Assembly (NCBI GenBank): GCA_943736015.1
Contig: OX031065.1
Coordinates: forward strand, 25,310,427-25,374,426
Length of the DNA stretch: 64,000 bases
Reading direction: 5' to 3'
Source of the DNA: Tridacna crocea
Lineage: Eukaryota > Mollusca > Bivalvia > Cardiida > Cardiidae
How positions within the stretch are numbered: the first letter of the stretch is position 1; the number at the start of each line of letters is the position of its first letter. Positions 1 through 9,606 of this stretch are shown here, piece by piece. Below the pieces are notes generated by a model. That model was not told the origin of the DNA. It did no database searches and was given only the letters and a program-made list of their open reading frames with translations. The translations under genes and the position numbers were made by a program.

Positions 1-304
1 TTTGAATATGATGTATCAATTATATGATAACGTAATTCACAAAAACTGTAACGTAATTCACTTTTTTTCACAATGACCGTAGTGACCAAGAATACTTTGT
101 ATCGTTCATGGTTGATGCAAAAAAAAAATCCTTCAAGTGGCCCGGTAAACCAGACACAGTCTGGATAACAGCCGACACTATATTAATGGCTGTAAACGAA
201 CCAATTCGCATTGGAAAAACATATTCAAATTCCGACAGGAAGAAATTAACACCATTGAGCAGTTGTTTGGCCTATAAAATGTAAACAATAATTGATGAGT
301 TTCT

Positions 305-533
305 TTAATTCTTTACCACACAATCCCGACTTTTAACGACCCTGACAAAGAGGCTTTTTGAACACAGTCCGGGAAAAGGAGAAAATGCTGATAACCAGCA
401 TTTTCTCCTTTTCCCACGCTGTTTTCTACTCTTCCCATAACCAAATTCATTTTATAAGTCAGAGTCATTTTGTCGTCTGCAAAGTCTTTCAAATTGGACT
501 GGTCTTAAATTTTGTTGTTTGGTAAAGAGTTAA
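305..533 (+). mobile_element. TTAA-1 MITE, near full length
   Basis: TTAA is present at both ends. The left end reads TTCTTTACCACACAATCCCG and the right end GTTTGGTAAAGAG. The central stem is partly decayed (left arm starts at CCGGGAAAAGG). Its right-hand TTAA (530-533) is also the left TTAA of the next copy. The family is described at 9378-9606. Confidence 0.9.
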
Positions 534-754
534 CCCTTTTCCAAACAAGCCCTGGTTTTTACGTGTCTGCAGTACAAGTATTTTGAAAACATTGTTGGAA
601 AAGGAGAAATTGCTCATAACGAGCAATTTCTCCTCCCGTAGTGTTTTCTACCCTTTTATAGACCATTCTGCCATTTTTATCAAATTTGAAATTATCGTCT
701 GCAAACGCTTTCAATTTGGAAGAGTCTAAAATTTGTTCTTTTGGAAAGGGTTAA
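530..754 (+). mobile_element. TTAA-1 MITE, subfamily 1B
   Basis: The 1B-type left end (CCAAACAAGCCCTGG, then GTGTCTGCAGTACAAG) leads to a palindrome with GCTCATAACGAGC at its centre. The right end is TTTTGGAAAGGG followed by TTAA. It abuts the preceding copy with a single shared TTAA. Confidence 0.88.
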
Positions 755-1939
755 AAGTAATTTGATTAATTTTCCGAATAAATGAGTCACTGAAGTACAA
801 GTGAATTACGTTATAGCTTTGACTTGAATTACATTACACAATTTTCATCATATAGTGAACAGTCTGTACTCAGTCTGTTTGGTTACAATTTATGACTGGA
901 ACATTCTTTAGCCTATTAGGGAATAGTAGACTTTTGCATTTTATTTGCTTTTTATTCCCTGCACATATTACATTTAGTAGTGTTTGTAAAGTTGTATCTA
1001 AAACTGACGCAAATTGCTGCTGTTGAACATCAAAAGTGTTATTATTCATTTCTTACAGTTTTAAAGGTCCATTTATTTTCAATTTGCTACAGTATTCTTA
1101 CAAGATTTGATTTTTTTTAGTTTAATAAAAGGCTGTACATTTCTTAAATATGAGTTCATTTTAATTTTCTTCTACATGTGAATTACGTTGCAAGTTACCA
1201 CTCCATGGTACAAGCCGACCACAGTAAGATAGTTGCTTTCATCCATACCAAGTAAGCATTCATATAATGCAGGATAACATAGCTTCCTAATAAGCTATAA
1301 ATGATCGTCAATTTCTTTCACACAGATCCATGACAATTACCTTATTTCTTAGAATTCGATGCGATTAAGATTTGCCACCAAAAATTTCATCATATGTTCA
1401 AATCAAAGAGATACTGCTTTCTCATTATGCAATATATGACCAAAATTTGACGCTTGTTCATTTTAAAGACACATATGGAGTATTCAGATTTACACATGAA
1501 AGCAATATATTGTATCATGTTCATAGTAGATATTCATTTTATCAAGTCACGGTTTTGTAACGTAATTCACGACTGTTTTTGACCCACTTCTATAGGGTCT
1601 GATTTTTGTGCTTAAAAAATCCAATGCAAACACTTTAAGTATCGAATCTGTTTATCAAAAGGTTGAAAGCTTACAAAAAACGAGGTTGAATTAAATTTTG
1701 TGTTCCAAATATTATGGCCGAAATTAAAGTGTAAATGGCGCAACTTAACTGATTTTGGACGTAAAATGCTTATTTTCCATTATTTATGCTTTTCCTGCAA
1801 TGTGTTCAAAAATGATTGGCTACAATATAAAAAAATGAAATATCTGAAAAAGGTATTATGCAGGAGCTTGTAGAATTTTTCAGGGTGTTGTTAGCCTCTT
1901 GTTTCCTAATAAGGAAATATTGATTTAAGAAAAACTTTT
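755..1939. other. No gene seen
   Basis: This is AT-rich sequence with short open frames that resemble nothing I recognise and lack coding-like composition. Apart from the 12-mer copies listed separately, nothing stands out. Confidence 0.5.
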
Positions 1940-2150
1940 TTAAGTCTTTACACCCCCAAAAATGAAAGCATTTGCAGACGACAATTCAAATGTAGTTGAA
2001 ATGATGTCATTTGTCTTTGATAAAGTAGAAAACATTATTGGAAAAGAAGAAAATGCTGCTGACCAGCATTTTCTCCTTTTCCAACAATGTTTTCAAAAGG
2101 CTTTTTTTCTCGGGGTCGTGAAAACTGGGTATTGTGTGGCATAGAGTTAA
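1940..2150 (-). mobile_element. TTAA-1 MITE, outer right end decayed
   Basis: The copy reads right end first (GAAAGCATTTGCAGACGAC), then the palindrome with GCTGCTGACCAGC, and closes with ATTGTGTGGCATAGAG and TTAA. The first 20 bases are degenerate. Confidence 0.82.
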
Positions 2151-2236
2151 AGAAAGCAAAAAGCATTTTCAATATCTGTTTTTGTGCAGTGATTATGTTT
2201 TTATATTTGAACTGTTCCGTCTGCTGTCACTGCTAA

Positions 2237-2465
2237 TTAAACCTTTCTTAAACAATCCCTGGTTTTTACGACCATGAGATAGAAGACTTTTGAAAACATT
2301 GTGGGAAAAGGAGAAAATGCTGGTTACCAGCATTCTCTCCTTTTCCCACAATGTTTTCTATCCTGATGGAATCAAATTTCAATTTTTGAGTTATACTCAT
2401 TTTGTCGTCTGCAAGTGCTTTCAATTTGGACCTGTTTAAAATTTTGTTGTTTGGTAAAGAGTTAA
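2237..2465 (+). mobile_element. TTAA-1 MITE, full length
   Basis: At 229 bp with TTAA at both ends, it carries the AATCCCTGGTTTTTACGACC type of left end. Its central base is oriented GGTTACC, the reverse of most plus-oriented copies. Confidence 0.92.
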
Positions 2466-2598
2466 AGACCACAGCCTCTATTCAGCGTGTCCTAATGAGA
2501 CATTGATTTGTAATTACATTAGCTTTTTCTTCAAGCACTGTATAATTATCGCTTTTTGACCTGAGGTCGACTTTTGTCATGTTGCAGTCAATTCTAGT

Positions 2599-2800
2599 AT
2601 GAAAACATTGTCAAAGAGCAATTTCTTCTTTTGCCACAATATTTTCATACAGATTGCAACTTATCACTAGGGCTGCTAATCTTAGCTCAGCTTTTCAGGA
2701 CAGTGTAGGTAAAGATCAGATTGCACAGAGCATGCAGTCTGATTTTTTGTCAATGAGGTTTTCCTCAGATATGTAGACTTTGTTCTATAATTTGACTATT
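2599..2800. repeat. Decayed TTAA-1 stem and TTAA-2-like palindrome
   Basis: GAAAACATTG followed by AGCAATTTCTTC at 2599-2650 is a worn TTAA-1 (1B-type) stem. AAAGATCAGATTGCACAG then GCATGCAGTCTGAT near 2708-2745 matches the TTAA-2 palindrome. Ends cannot be placed. Confidence 0.45.
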
Positions 2801-2809
2801 TATTAACAG

Positions 2810-3035
2810 TTAACCCTTTACTCCAAGATACTCATTTCTACGCATTGCTTGTAGGAGCCTTTGGAAAACATTGTGGCAAAAGGTGAAATTGCTAGTGACG
2901 AGCAATTTCACCTTTTGTCACAGTTTTCTATGCTACTAAAAGGTGTCATATACACATAAGAAACTGCTTCATCCTTGCTGTTATTTAGGGTCAATTAGAG
3001 ATACCATAGAAATGCCTCATGGGGTAAAGGGTTAA
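2810..3035 (+). mobile_element. TTAA-1 MITE, divergent 1B-like copy
   Basis: The copy has TTAA at both ends and GGTAAAGGG at the right end. The palindrome is GTGGCAAAAGGTGAAATTGC against GCAATTTCACCTTTTGTCAC: both arms differ from the family in the same paired positions. Confidence 0.82.
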
Positions 3036-3651
3036 AGAGGTCCTAATACCTATTTTCAGCCAGTTTTAACTTATTTTGTCATTTTATCAAAATATAGTCA
3101 TTCTTACATCTTCATGCCAAATATTGCGCCTGACGGTTGCAAGATTGCTTAGATTACTGTTGATAGACAATACATTGCGCTGAGTTGCGGCCTTACATGT
3201 AAACAGACTCGTCGTTTCCGATTTTTTAATTAGATTAACTGTTATACACATGGGTAGATTCATATGATGATCATGCATTCTGTCACATGACTAGATTTGA
3301 CCTTCGCCCTGCATCTAATGCGGTAGATAAAGGAAAATGGATGCTTCTCTGTTGCAGCCTCGATTTTCGCACGGAGGTCTCGGCCTATATGCAAATTACT
3401 ATTGACCATAGGCGGAAACCAACAATAAATTTCCATGACGCGCCACTATTGTTTACTGTTTTAATCGCCAGCCAGTTTTCTTCTGACCAATGTTCGGTTT
3501 CTAATACAAATCTCTGTGTTTCTTAATTACAGTTACACCACAAATGTCAGTAATTTATCCATGTTTACACAAAGGATTAATTTCTGTACCATTCTAAATT
3601 GTTTGAAATTTAACAGCGTTTTTCTCACCTGCTGTAGACAGGCATCTTAAA
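3036..3651. other. No gene seen
   Basis: This is apparently single-copy sequence of somewhat higher GC than its surroundings near 3290-3480. Short frames on both strands are open but have no recognisable domain. Confidence 0.45.
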
Positions 3652-4159
3652 AGGCGCTGTCACACTCTAGCGTATAGAGCCAGCGTATGAGGACCGTATG
3701 GACTTTTTGGGCATACGCTGACATACGCTGAAACACGCTATGGGTACGCTGGAATACGTTTCTAGTACGCCGGGGCACGTCGGTGTATGCTGATGTACGT
3801 TGACGGCCAAAAATTTTTTTGAACATGCACAAAAATTCTCAGCGTATGCCGACGTATGAATTTCACGTTCATCATACGTTCCTCATACGCTGAACACGCT
3901 AGAGGTATGCTGAAGGTACGTTACTCATAAGTCGAGTACACTTCTCATACGTTGAAATTTAATGGGTCAGGAAACCTAGCGTTAGAGGGGCGTATAATGA
4001 ACGTGTGTCTGACGTGTGTCTAACGAATGGCTAACGTTATAATGGTAGTTTTAACGACAGTCTAACGTACTCATGTTATGCCTAACGTGTTCTGAGCGTA
4101 CAGCAAACTTATCCCATGCGTATTACATGCGTATTTCCAGCGTATTGGGGGATGGGGGG

Positions 4160-4168
4160 TATATAAAG
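4160..4168 (+). promoter_or_regulatory. Possible TATA box inside the 712-bp element
   Basis: TATATAAAG stands 54 bases upstream of the ATG at 4214. The same TATA-then-ATG layout occurs in the Harbinger-like element at 18537, which supports a retained promoter. Confidence 0.4.
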
Positions 4169-4213
4169 TCTCACATTTCCAAATCTGTATCAGTTTGTAC
4201 CAGCAGTTCAGAG

Positions 4214-4279
4214 ATGGAGGTTGCTGTGCTGCAACATCACCAAGATTTGTTACAGTTGGCAGTTGACCTCATACGCTGA
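4214..4279 (+). pseudogene. Possible transposase N-terminal remnant, 21 codons
   Basis: ATG opens a frame reading MEVAVLQHHQDLLQLAVDLI and R, then stop, where the right subterminal repeats begin. It resembles in spacing and character (hydrophobic and Gln-rich, then LLxLxxAVD) the start of the frame at 19178. It is probably a leftover of the autonomous element's first codons and unlikely to be functional. Confidence 0.3.
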
Positions 4280-4534
4280 AAAGTTGCGCGTATAAACAAT
4301 TTTTCAAAATATTTGATAAGGTCCTCATACGCTGGCTCTATACGCTAGAGTGTGACAGGGCCTTAAGTACCAAAATTTTGTGACTTATTATAATTATTTA
4401 TCATTGATATATAAAATAAATTTCATCAAAATAGAAATATCCAGCCAAAGTTAAGAAAATCTAAAAACACCACTAACTGCCACACAATGCACATTGTTAA
4501 ATTATTTTGTGAACTCACATTGTCTTCTTCTTGT

Positions 4535-4744
4535 TTAACCCTTTACCACACAATCCTGACTTTTAACAACCTTATGGAAAAGGCCTTTTGGAAAACATCG
4601 TGGTAACCAGCATTATCTCCTTTTCCCACAATATTTTCTACCCGTCCATAAGTTAATTCAAATTTTTAGTTATGTTTATTATGTCATCTGCAAATGCTTT
4701 CAGTTTGGACCAGTATAAAATTTCATTGTTTGGTAAAGGGTTAA
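4535..4744 (+). mobile_element. TTAA-1 MITE with left stem arm deleted
   Basis: Both TTAA ends are intact. After GAAAACATCGTGG the sequence jumps to TAACCAGCATTATCTCC, so most of the left palindrome arm is missing. Confidence 0.88.
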
Positions 4745-5056
4745 TAGAACTTGCATTTGAAGATAGGTAGGAAAGGCTGTCAGAAAAGAAGGAAACTCTG
4801 TTTTCAAAAGATTGCCTGGTAAAATTGAATTATGTATCTGTTCTCTTTGATGATTTTTCAATGATTTGTCTGCATTAAAAAAAAGGCAGCATTTTCTGGA
4901 AAATCAGATTTTTTTTTTGTGTTTGTCTCTGACAGAATTTAAAATTGATGTTTTAATCAGATGCATAATTTAAGTGACATTTTCCATCACCTTGAAACCA
5001 AGATTAATGCCTTGTTCAGGATATTTTTGTTCAGAAGCAGTTAACTTCCAGATAAA
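4745..5056. other. No gene seen
   Basis: AT-rich sequence with no open frame of note. Confidence 0.5.
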
Positions 5057-5312
5057 ATAACCTTTTTACTTGACAACAAAATTTAGACTTTTCCATTTGG
5101 AAAGCTTTCGCAATCAATAGCTGAATGATTCTGCTTCAAATTATGGGAGATATGTATTTGGTAAGCTAGAAAATACAATGTATTGATAAAAGAGAAAATG
5201 CTGGTGAAGGAAAAACTGCTGGTTATCATCATTTTCCCCTGTACAGGCAGTGTTTTCAAAAGCCATCATTCTGGGATTTGTAAAAATAACATACGATTAG
5301 TTGGTAAAGGGT
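5057..5312 (-). mobile_element. Old, decayed TTAA-1 copy
   Basis: The right end (ACAACAAAATTTAGACTTTTC), the core GAGAAAATGCTGGT and the left end TTGGTAAAGGG are recognisable. The palindrome and the TTAA ends are worn. Confidence 0.6.
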
Positions 5313-5362
5313 GGCTATGATCATTTTGTTTGAAAGTTGTCTTAAGCAAATCCTGAAAAAGT

Positions 5363-5569
5363 TTAAGCCTTTACCTCACAATCCCTAGTTTTAATGACCC
5401 TGTGAAAGAAGCCTTTTGAAAACATTGTGGCAAAGGAGAAAATGCTGAAACGTGCAATTTTCAATTATTCCCTATTACGGACTGATTTTTTTTTTAGAGC
5501 CACATTTGAACTTTTGTCAGCAAGTGATTGCTTACAGTTAATCTAAAGCTTTACTGTGCGGTAAAGACT
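5363..5569 (+). mobile_element. TTAA-1 MITE, right half decayed
   Basis: The left end is CCTTTACCTCACAATCCCTA and the left arm GTGGCAAAGGAGAAAATGCTG. The right palindrome arm and the right end are degenerate, and the final TTAA is lost. Confidence 0.75.
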
Positions 5570-5597
5570 ATGTTTGTTGATCCATGCAGTTTGATCT

Positions 5598-5992
5598 TCA
5601 TCTTCGCAAGCCAAAGCTGACGATTCACTACGCTACTCTACCCTTGGGATCGAGCTTGATTTTTAAATTCCCCTGATATGCTTTTTCATGGGATGCAGCC
5701 AGCTCTAAATGCAACGAATGAAATCTTTGATAAAAATAGAATAAGGTCGCTACCTTTCGAATAGAAGGTAAACTTGGAAACCCACGTGGATGTCTGCTTA
5801 TTGCTTCATGTTGAATAATTGTATTCGTAACCAGTTTGTAAAACAATATTTCATTGGCTTTTAGAAATATGATGTAAATGGGGGTAAACAACCAGTATTC
5901 ACTAGAGGGCGCATTGCAGGAATCTCAAAATCGGGCTCAAACAGCCAAGGTAAGATCCACATAGTGATCGTAACCTTGGCTCGCAAAGGTGC
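5598..5992. mobile_element. About 395-bp element with roughly 34-bp terminal inverted repeats
   Basis: The left end (TTCGCAAGCCAAAGCTGACG, then ATTCACTACG) pairs with the complement of the right end (TTTGCGAGCCAAGGTTACG, then ATCACTATG). The right end itself folds: AGCCAAGGTAAGATC against GATCGTAACCTTGGCT. No target duplication is clear. The minus-strand open frame inside has no recognisable domain. The superfamily is unknown. Confidence 0.62.
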
Positions 5993-6016
5993 TTAATCTT
6001 TGACATAATTATAATG

Positions 6017-6203
6017 TACCAACTCATTACCAAACGACGAAATTTTAGGTTTGTTCAAATCGTAAGCATTTGCAGACAACAAAATAAAAGTGACTGAAAA
6101 GTGTTTTGTGAAGGGTACCAGCATTTTCTCCTTTTCCCACAATGTTTTCTAAAGGCTTTTTTCTCAGGGGCGTCAAAAGTAGGGATTGTGTGGTAATGGG
6201 TAT
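6017..6203 (-). mobile_element. TTAA-1 MITE with left stem arm deleted
   Basis: The right end ACTCATTACCAAACGACG and left end GATTGTGTGGTAATGGG are clear. About 40 bases of the palindrome, from the stem start to GGTT, are missing. Both TTAAs are mutated. Confidence 0.85.
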
Positions 6204-6446
6204 ATTCTTGCAATAGCAGCATTGTGATTACAATACATGTATCTGCTTTTGTAGAACTTTCTGTGAATACCTGGTTCATGTTGTCTATACTGAAGAGTAA
6301 TCCTTAAATTACCTTTCACCACTATGATTGCATGTGTTACATGTACCTTGATGTTACGTGAACAACTGCAGGTATTTTAACTGAGGACAACACTTGAAAA
6401 AGGCGGTTGTAATTCTGGAAGCTTGTGTAGATTATTATAACTAAAA

Positions 6447-6673
6447 TCAACTCTTTACAATACAATCCTGAATTATATTGGACCCTGAGGAAATAGCGTT
6501 TCAAAACCTTATGACAAAAGGAGAAATGCTGGTAACTGTAGCATTTTCTCCTTTTTCTACATGGTTTTCTACCATTTGAAAGATTAATTGCATTTATTTA
6601 GCCACATCTATGTCAACTGCAAATACTTTCTTAGTGGAGAAAAGTCTAAAATGTTCACATTTGATAAAGAGAT
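6447..6673 (+). mobile_element. Decayed TTAA-1 copy
   Basis: The copy has ACTCTTTACAATACAATCC, then GACAAAAGGAGAAATGCTGG and GTAGCATTTTCTCC, and ends TTTGATAAAGAG. It is diverged throughout and lacks a clear TTAA. Confidence 0.7.
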
Positions 6674-6880
6674 CAGAGAAAATGGGCACAATTGATGATG
6701 AGCGATTTCTCCATTTATCACAAAGAGTTTTTTGGTCGTTTGCTGCAGACACTTCCACAAAACAGGAAACACATCATTAAAGGGACCATTTACGTTTGCA
6801 TTTTCTTTCATTTAATTTTTACTGAATCATGCTATCCGAGATTTTTCAATCCATTCTCCATTTTTATCTCTAAAACAAGC

Positions 6881-7106
6881 TTAACTCTATACCACATGAT
6901 GACGAGCTTTGATTACTTCAACGAAGACGCCTTTTGAAAACATTGTAGGAAAAGGAGAAAATGCTGGTAACCAGCATTTTCTCCATTTCCCACAATGTTT
7001 TCTGGGCTTTCAAAGCCAAATTGTATAATTTGTACACTTAATTTGACGTTGGCAACTTCTTTCAGTTTGGACTTGTCCACAATTTTTTCGCCAGGTAAAG
7101 AGTAAA
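6881..7106 (+). mobile_element. TTAA-1 MITE, nearly full length
   Basis: The left TTAA is present. The palindrome GGAAAAGGAGAAAATGCTGG with central GGTAACC is intact except for one C-to-A change in the right arm. The right end is GCCAGGTAAAGAGTAA. Confidence 0.88.
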
Positions 7107-7364
7107 TATCAAAGCTTACAAAATTTTGTTCTATGTGATCATGCACAAGAATTGCACCAGTAACTTGCAGTATTTTCAGTTTTGCATGAAGATCCTTTTT
7201 TTTTTTCTAAACCATGACAAGGAAAAGAAGCAATGAATATGTCAAGCCTAGAGTGTGTGACACATTTATGCACTCTGTTCCAATTTCTTGTAAAAGATTC
7301 ACAATTGAAACGTCTGGAGGCATTTTATGTTTGAATAATTTCAAGATGATTCAATTCATCATAT

Positions 7365-7610
7365 CCTGCGCTCTTCACCAAACAACAAAATTGCAGACTT
7401 CTCCGAATTGATAGTATTCGCAGAAAATCAGAGTAGGTTTTATTCAAGTAATCTGATTTGCCTTTGGAAGGGTAGAAAACATTTTGGGTATAGGAGAAAC
7501 GTTGGAAAAGAAAATGCTGGTTACCAGTATTTTCTCTTTTTCCCTCACTGTTCTCAAGTTTTCTTTCTTGGAGATTGTTTAAACTAGGGTTTGTATGGTA
7601 TTTGGGCTAA
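7365..7610 (-). mobile_element. Decayed TTAA-1 copy
   Basis: CTTCACCAAACAACAAAATTG, the stem GGGTAGAAAACATTTTGGG and the core AAAATGCTGGTTACCAG are visible. The left end is GTATGGTATTTGGG. Confidence 0.68.
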
Positions 7611-7629
7611 ACTTTAAGCAGACATGAAT

Positions 7630-7835
7630 AATTATTGTGGTCTCCTCGAAATTGAAAGCTTTTGCAGACAACAAGTTAAATGTGACTCAAATTATGGGAT
7701 TCATGTTTGAAAGAGGAGAGACCCATATTTGGGGGAAAAAAACGCTTATAACCAGTATTTTCTCCTTCTGTGAAGTCTGTGAGTTTAAAAACTTTCTTGG
7801 TTTAATATTAAGGTGCAGGATAGTGTGGTTGATGG
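7630..7835 (-). mobile_element. Decayed TTAA-1 copy without outer right end
   Basis: GAAATTGAAAGCTTTTGCAG and AACCAGTATTTTCTCC are clear; the stem is largely rewritten. It abuts the next copy. Confidence 0.6.
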
Positions 7836-8054
7836 TTTATCCTTTACCAAAGAATCTCTGGTTTTAATGATCTTTGGAGAGAAGCCTTTTGAAAACATTG
7901 TGGGAAGAGGAGAAAATGCTGGTAACCAGCATTTTCTCCTTTTCCCACAATGTTTTTTACTCTATTGTCGGAAGATTGCAGGGTTTGAGCCACATTGATT
8001 CTGCAAATACTAAATTGGAAGCGACTAAAAGTTTGTCTTCCGGTTAAGGGTTAA
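7836..8054 (+). mobile_element. TTAA-1 MITE, nearly full length
   Basis: The left end is TCCTTTACCAAAGAATCTCTGG. The palindrome is complete with GGTAACC at its centre, and the right end is TTCCGGTTAAGGG followed by TTAA. Confidence 0.86.
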
Positions 8055-8134
8055 CCAAATTGGCAGCAGATAACTTTGTACCAGCCATGCAAGAAAAAAT
8101 GTCAATTTATTTGTACCACTTTGAGTTTTGTTGC

Positions 8135-8341
8135 CTCCAGATGTCCTTAATTTGGAAGAGTATAAAATGTTATTGTCTGGGAACGGATTAAGTCATATTT
8201 TCATGTCAATAACCGATTTTTCATGTCAGTATGTATATGGAGAAAATACTGGTAACCTGCATTTTCTTCTTTTTCCAACAATGTTTTCAAGAGGCCTCTT
8301 CTATAGGGTCATGAAAGCACGGGATTGTTTGGTCAAGGGTA
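8135..8341. mobile_element. Two joined TTAA-1 fragments in opposite orientation
   Basis: Bases 8150-8191 match a plus-oriented right end (AATTTGGAAGAGTATAAAAT to GGATTAA). Bases 8233-8341 match the left half of a minus-oriented copy, from GGAGAAAATACTGGTAACC to GATTGTTTGGTCAAGGG. Confidence 0.6.
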
Positions 8342-8797
8342 CACGCACAAGTGCATGAATGCATGCCAAAAATACTCTGAAAAGGAGAAATACGAGGTGA
8401 CAAAAGGTCGAATACAAGAGGCAATAAATGAGAAATGTTTGATGAAATCTCATGACAATTTCAAAAGCCTCTTATTTCTGCCCTTAAGCTGGCTTCTTGC
8501 TGTGAAACAAGATACTACAGAGGAATATTTCCTGTTGACTTTTTCGCATTGCAACCTTGGAAGGTGCATGTTACGCTTTGGTTGCATGCTCAGCAAAGCT
8601 TTTATCACAAACTGATAAAGTTAATTCTTAGGCTTATAAGCACAACTCACTGACTTTTTGTGGACAGTGTTGATGAAGATGAGGCTGCACAGAGAGTAAA
8701 CTGTCTGGTTAGGAGATAGTATTCCACAAAACATAACCCTGAAATAGCAATATTTGGGTGTTGAACATTTCATTTTAGTTATTCAGGAGGATGAGAG
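8342..8797. other. No gene seen
   Basis: A frame of about 95 codons runs through this stretch, but it starts inside the preceding MITE fragment and shows no domain. Confidence 0.45.
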
Positions 8798-9026
8798 TTA
8801 ACCTTTTACCAAACAACAGAATTTTAGGATTGTCCAAATCGAAAGCATTTGCAGACAACAAAATATAAGTGACAGAAAATTTTTAATTTGTTTTGTGAAG
8901 GGTAGAAAACATTGTGGGAAAAGGAGAAAATGCTGGTTACCAGCAGTTTCTCCTTTTCCCACAATATTTTCTAGAGCCTTCTTTCTCAGGGTCATCAAAA
9001 GTAGGGATTATGTGGTAATGGGTTAA
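8798..9026 (-). mobile_element. TTAA-1 MITE, full length, 1A-T type
   Basis: At 229 bp with TTAA at both ends, it has the GTCCAAATCGAAAGCATTTG right end and the TTTTGTGAAGGGTAG spacer typical of 1A-T. The stem is intact apart from a G in the right arm (CAGCAGTTTCTCC). Confidence 0.93.
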
Positions 9027-9047
9027 TAAAAATTGTACTAGACAAAG

Positions 9048-9145
9048 AAGACAGAGACATTTTAGACATGTCCACATTGAAAGCATTTTCAGGTAACAAA
9101 TGAAAGGCTTTAATTTTGAAAGGAAAGAAAACGTTGTTCCGGAAA
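9048..9145 (-). mobile_element. TTAA-1 right-end fragment
   Basis: ACATTTTAGACATGTCCAC and TTGAAAGCATTTTCAGGTAAC match the right end, which then fades into A-rich sequence. Confidence 0.5.
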
Positions 9146-9377
9146 GAAAAAAGAAAACAATTAAGGGGATATTCAAATATTGAATCTCGAAAAGCTGAAC
9201 AGGTCATTCCATTACTGAATTAAAGAAACAACAGCTGCCAAAGGTAAAACAAGCAAATGATATAATACATCTGAATTAAATCATACCATTTAAAAGTATG
9301 GAAAATGTTGCAAAGATGTTCCTGCACAGCCAGACTAAGTATAAGTTGCTGGCAGAGAAATTAATTTCAAAACTAGG

Positions 9378-9606
9378 TTAACTCATTACCACATGAGAAA
9401 AATGTAGACTTGTCCAAATTGAAAGCATTTGCAGACGACAAAATAGAGGTGACTGAAAAATTGAAATTTGTTCTGGGAAGGGAAGAAAACACCGTGGGAA
9501 AAGGAGAAAATGCTAGTCACCAGCATTTTCTCCTTTTCCCACAGTGTTTTCAAAAGGCTTCTTTCTCAGGGGCGTCAAAAATAGGGATTGTGTGGTAATG
9601 GGTTAA
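9378..9606 (-). mobile_element. TTAA-1 MITE, full length, 1A-C type; family reference
   Basis: A full TTAA-1 unit is 229 bp counting both TTAA duplications. In plus orientation, the left end CCCATTACCACACAATCCC is followed by about 35 bp (TACTTTTGACGCCCCTGAGA). Next comes a 67-base palindrome, GAAAACAYTGTGGGAAAAGG plus AGAAAATGCTGGT, one central base and its complement. About 100 bp follow (TTTTGTCGTCTGCAAATGC), closing with GTCGTTTGGTAAAGRG. Outer inverted repeats are short and imperfect (CYCWTTACCAMAC). No transposase is encoded. TTAA duplication with CCC/CYCTTT ends is typical of piggyBac-like elements, so mobilisation by such a transposase elsewhere is inferred. This copy has the 1A-C signatures ACCACATGAGAAAAATG, GTTCTGGGAAGGG and GTGTTTTC. 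Confidence 0.95.

Larger units (their letters stand above)
29..1570. repeat. Cluster of the 12-mer AACGTAATTCAC
   Basis: Exact copies of AACGTAATTCAC lie at 29-40, 50-61 and 1559-1570. Reverse-complement copies lie at 801-812 and 1178-1189, and a one-base variant is near 824-835. The copies flank and interleave two TTAA-1 elements but are not part of them. No function is recognised; the 12-mers may be remnants of an older element or binding sites. Confidence 0.6.
3652..4363 (+). mobile_element. 712-bp TIR element with ACGCTG subterminal repeats, Harbinger-like ends
   Basis: Terminal inverted repeats of about 45 bp match almost perfectly: AGGCGCTGTCACACTCTAGC at the left against AGGCCCTGTCACACTCTAGC as the complement of the right end. 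TAA follows the right end, and TAA precedes the left end with one extra A, so a TWA target duplication is likely but not exact. Many ACGCTG/CAGCGT and TACGTT/AACGTA motifs fill both subterminal regions, as expected of transposase-binding clusters. Inside, a TATA-like box and a short frame (listed separately) may be the remains of a transposase 5' end. The AGGCC(C/T)..GTCACAC start is shared with the element at 18537. Assignment to PIF/Harbinger is inference. Confidence 0.78.

Noticed and set aside
1372..1560. Open frame of 62 codons
   Set aside because: Non-ATG start, no similarity recognised, and it ends in one of the AACGTAATTCAC copies.
5628..5891. Minus-strand open frame of 87 codons
   Set aside because: Lies wholly inside the 5598-5992 TIR element and has no recognisable domain.
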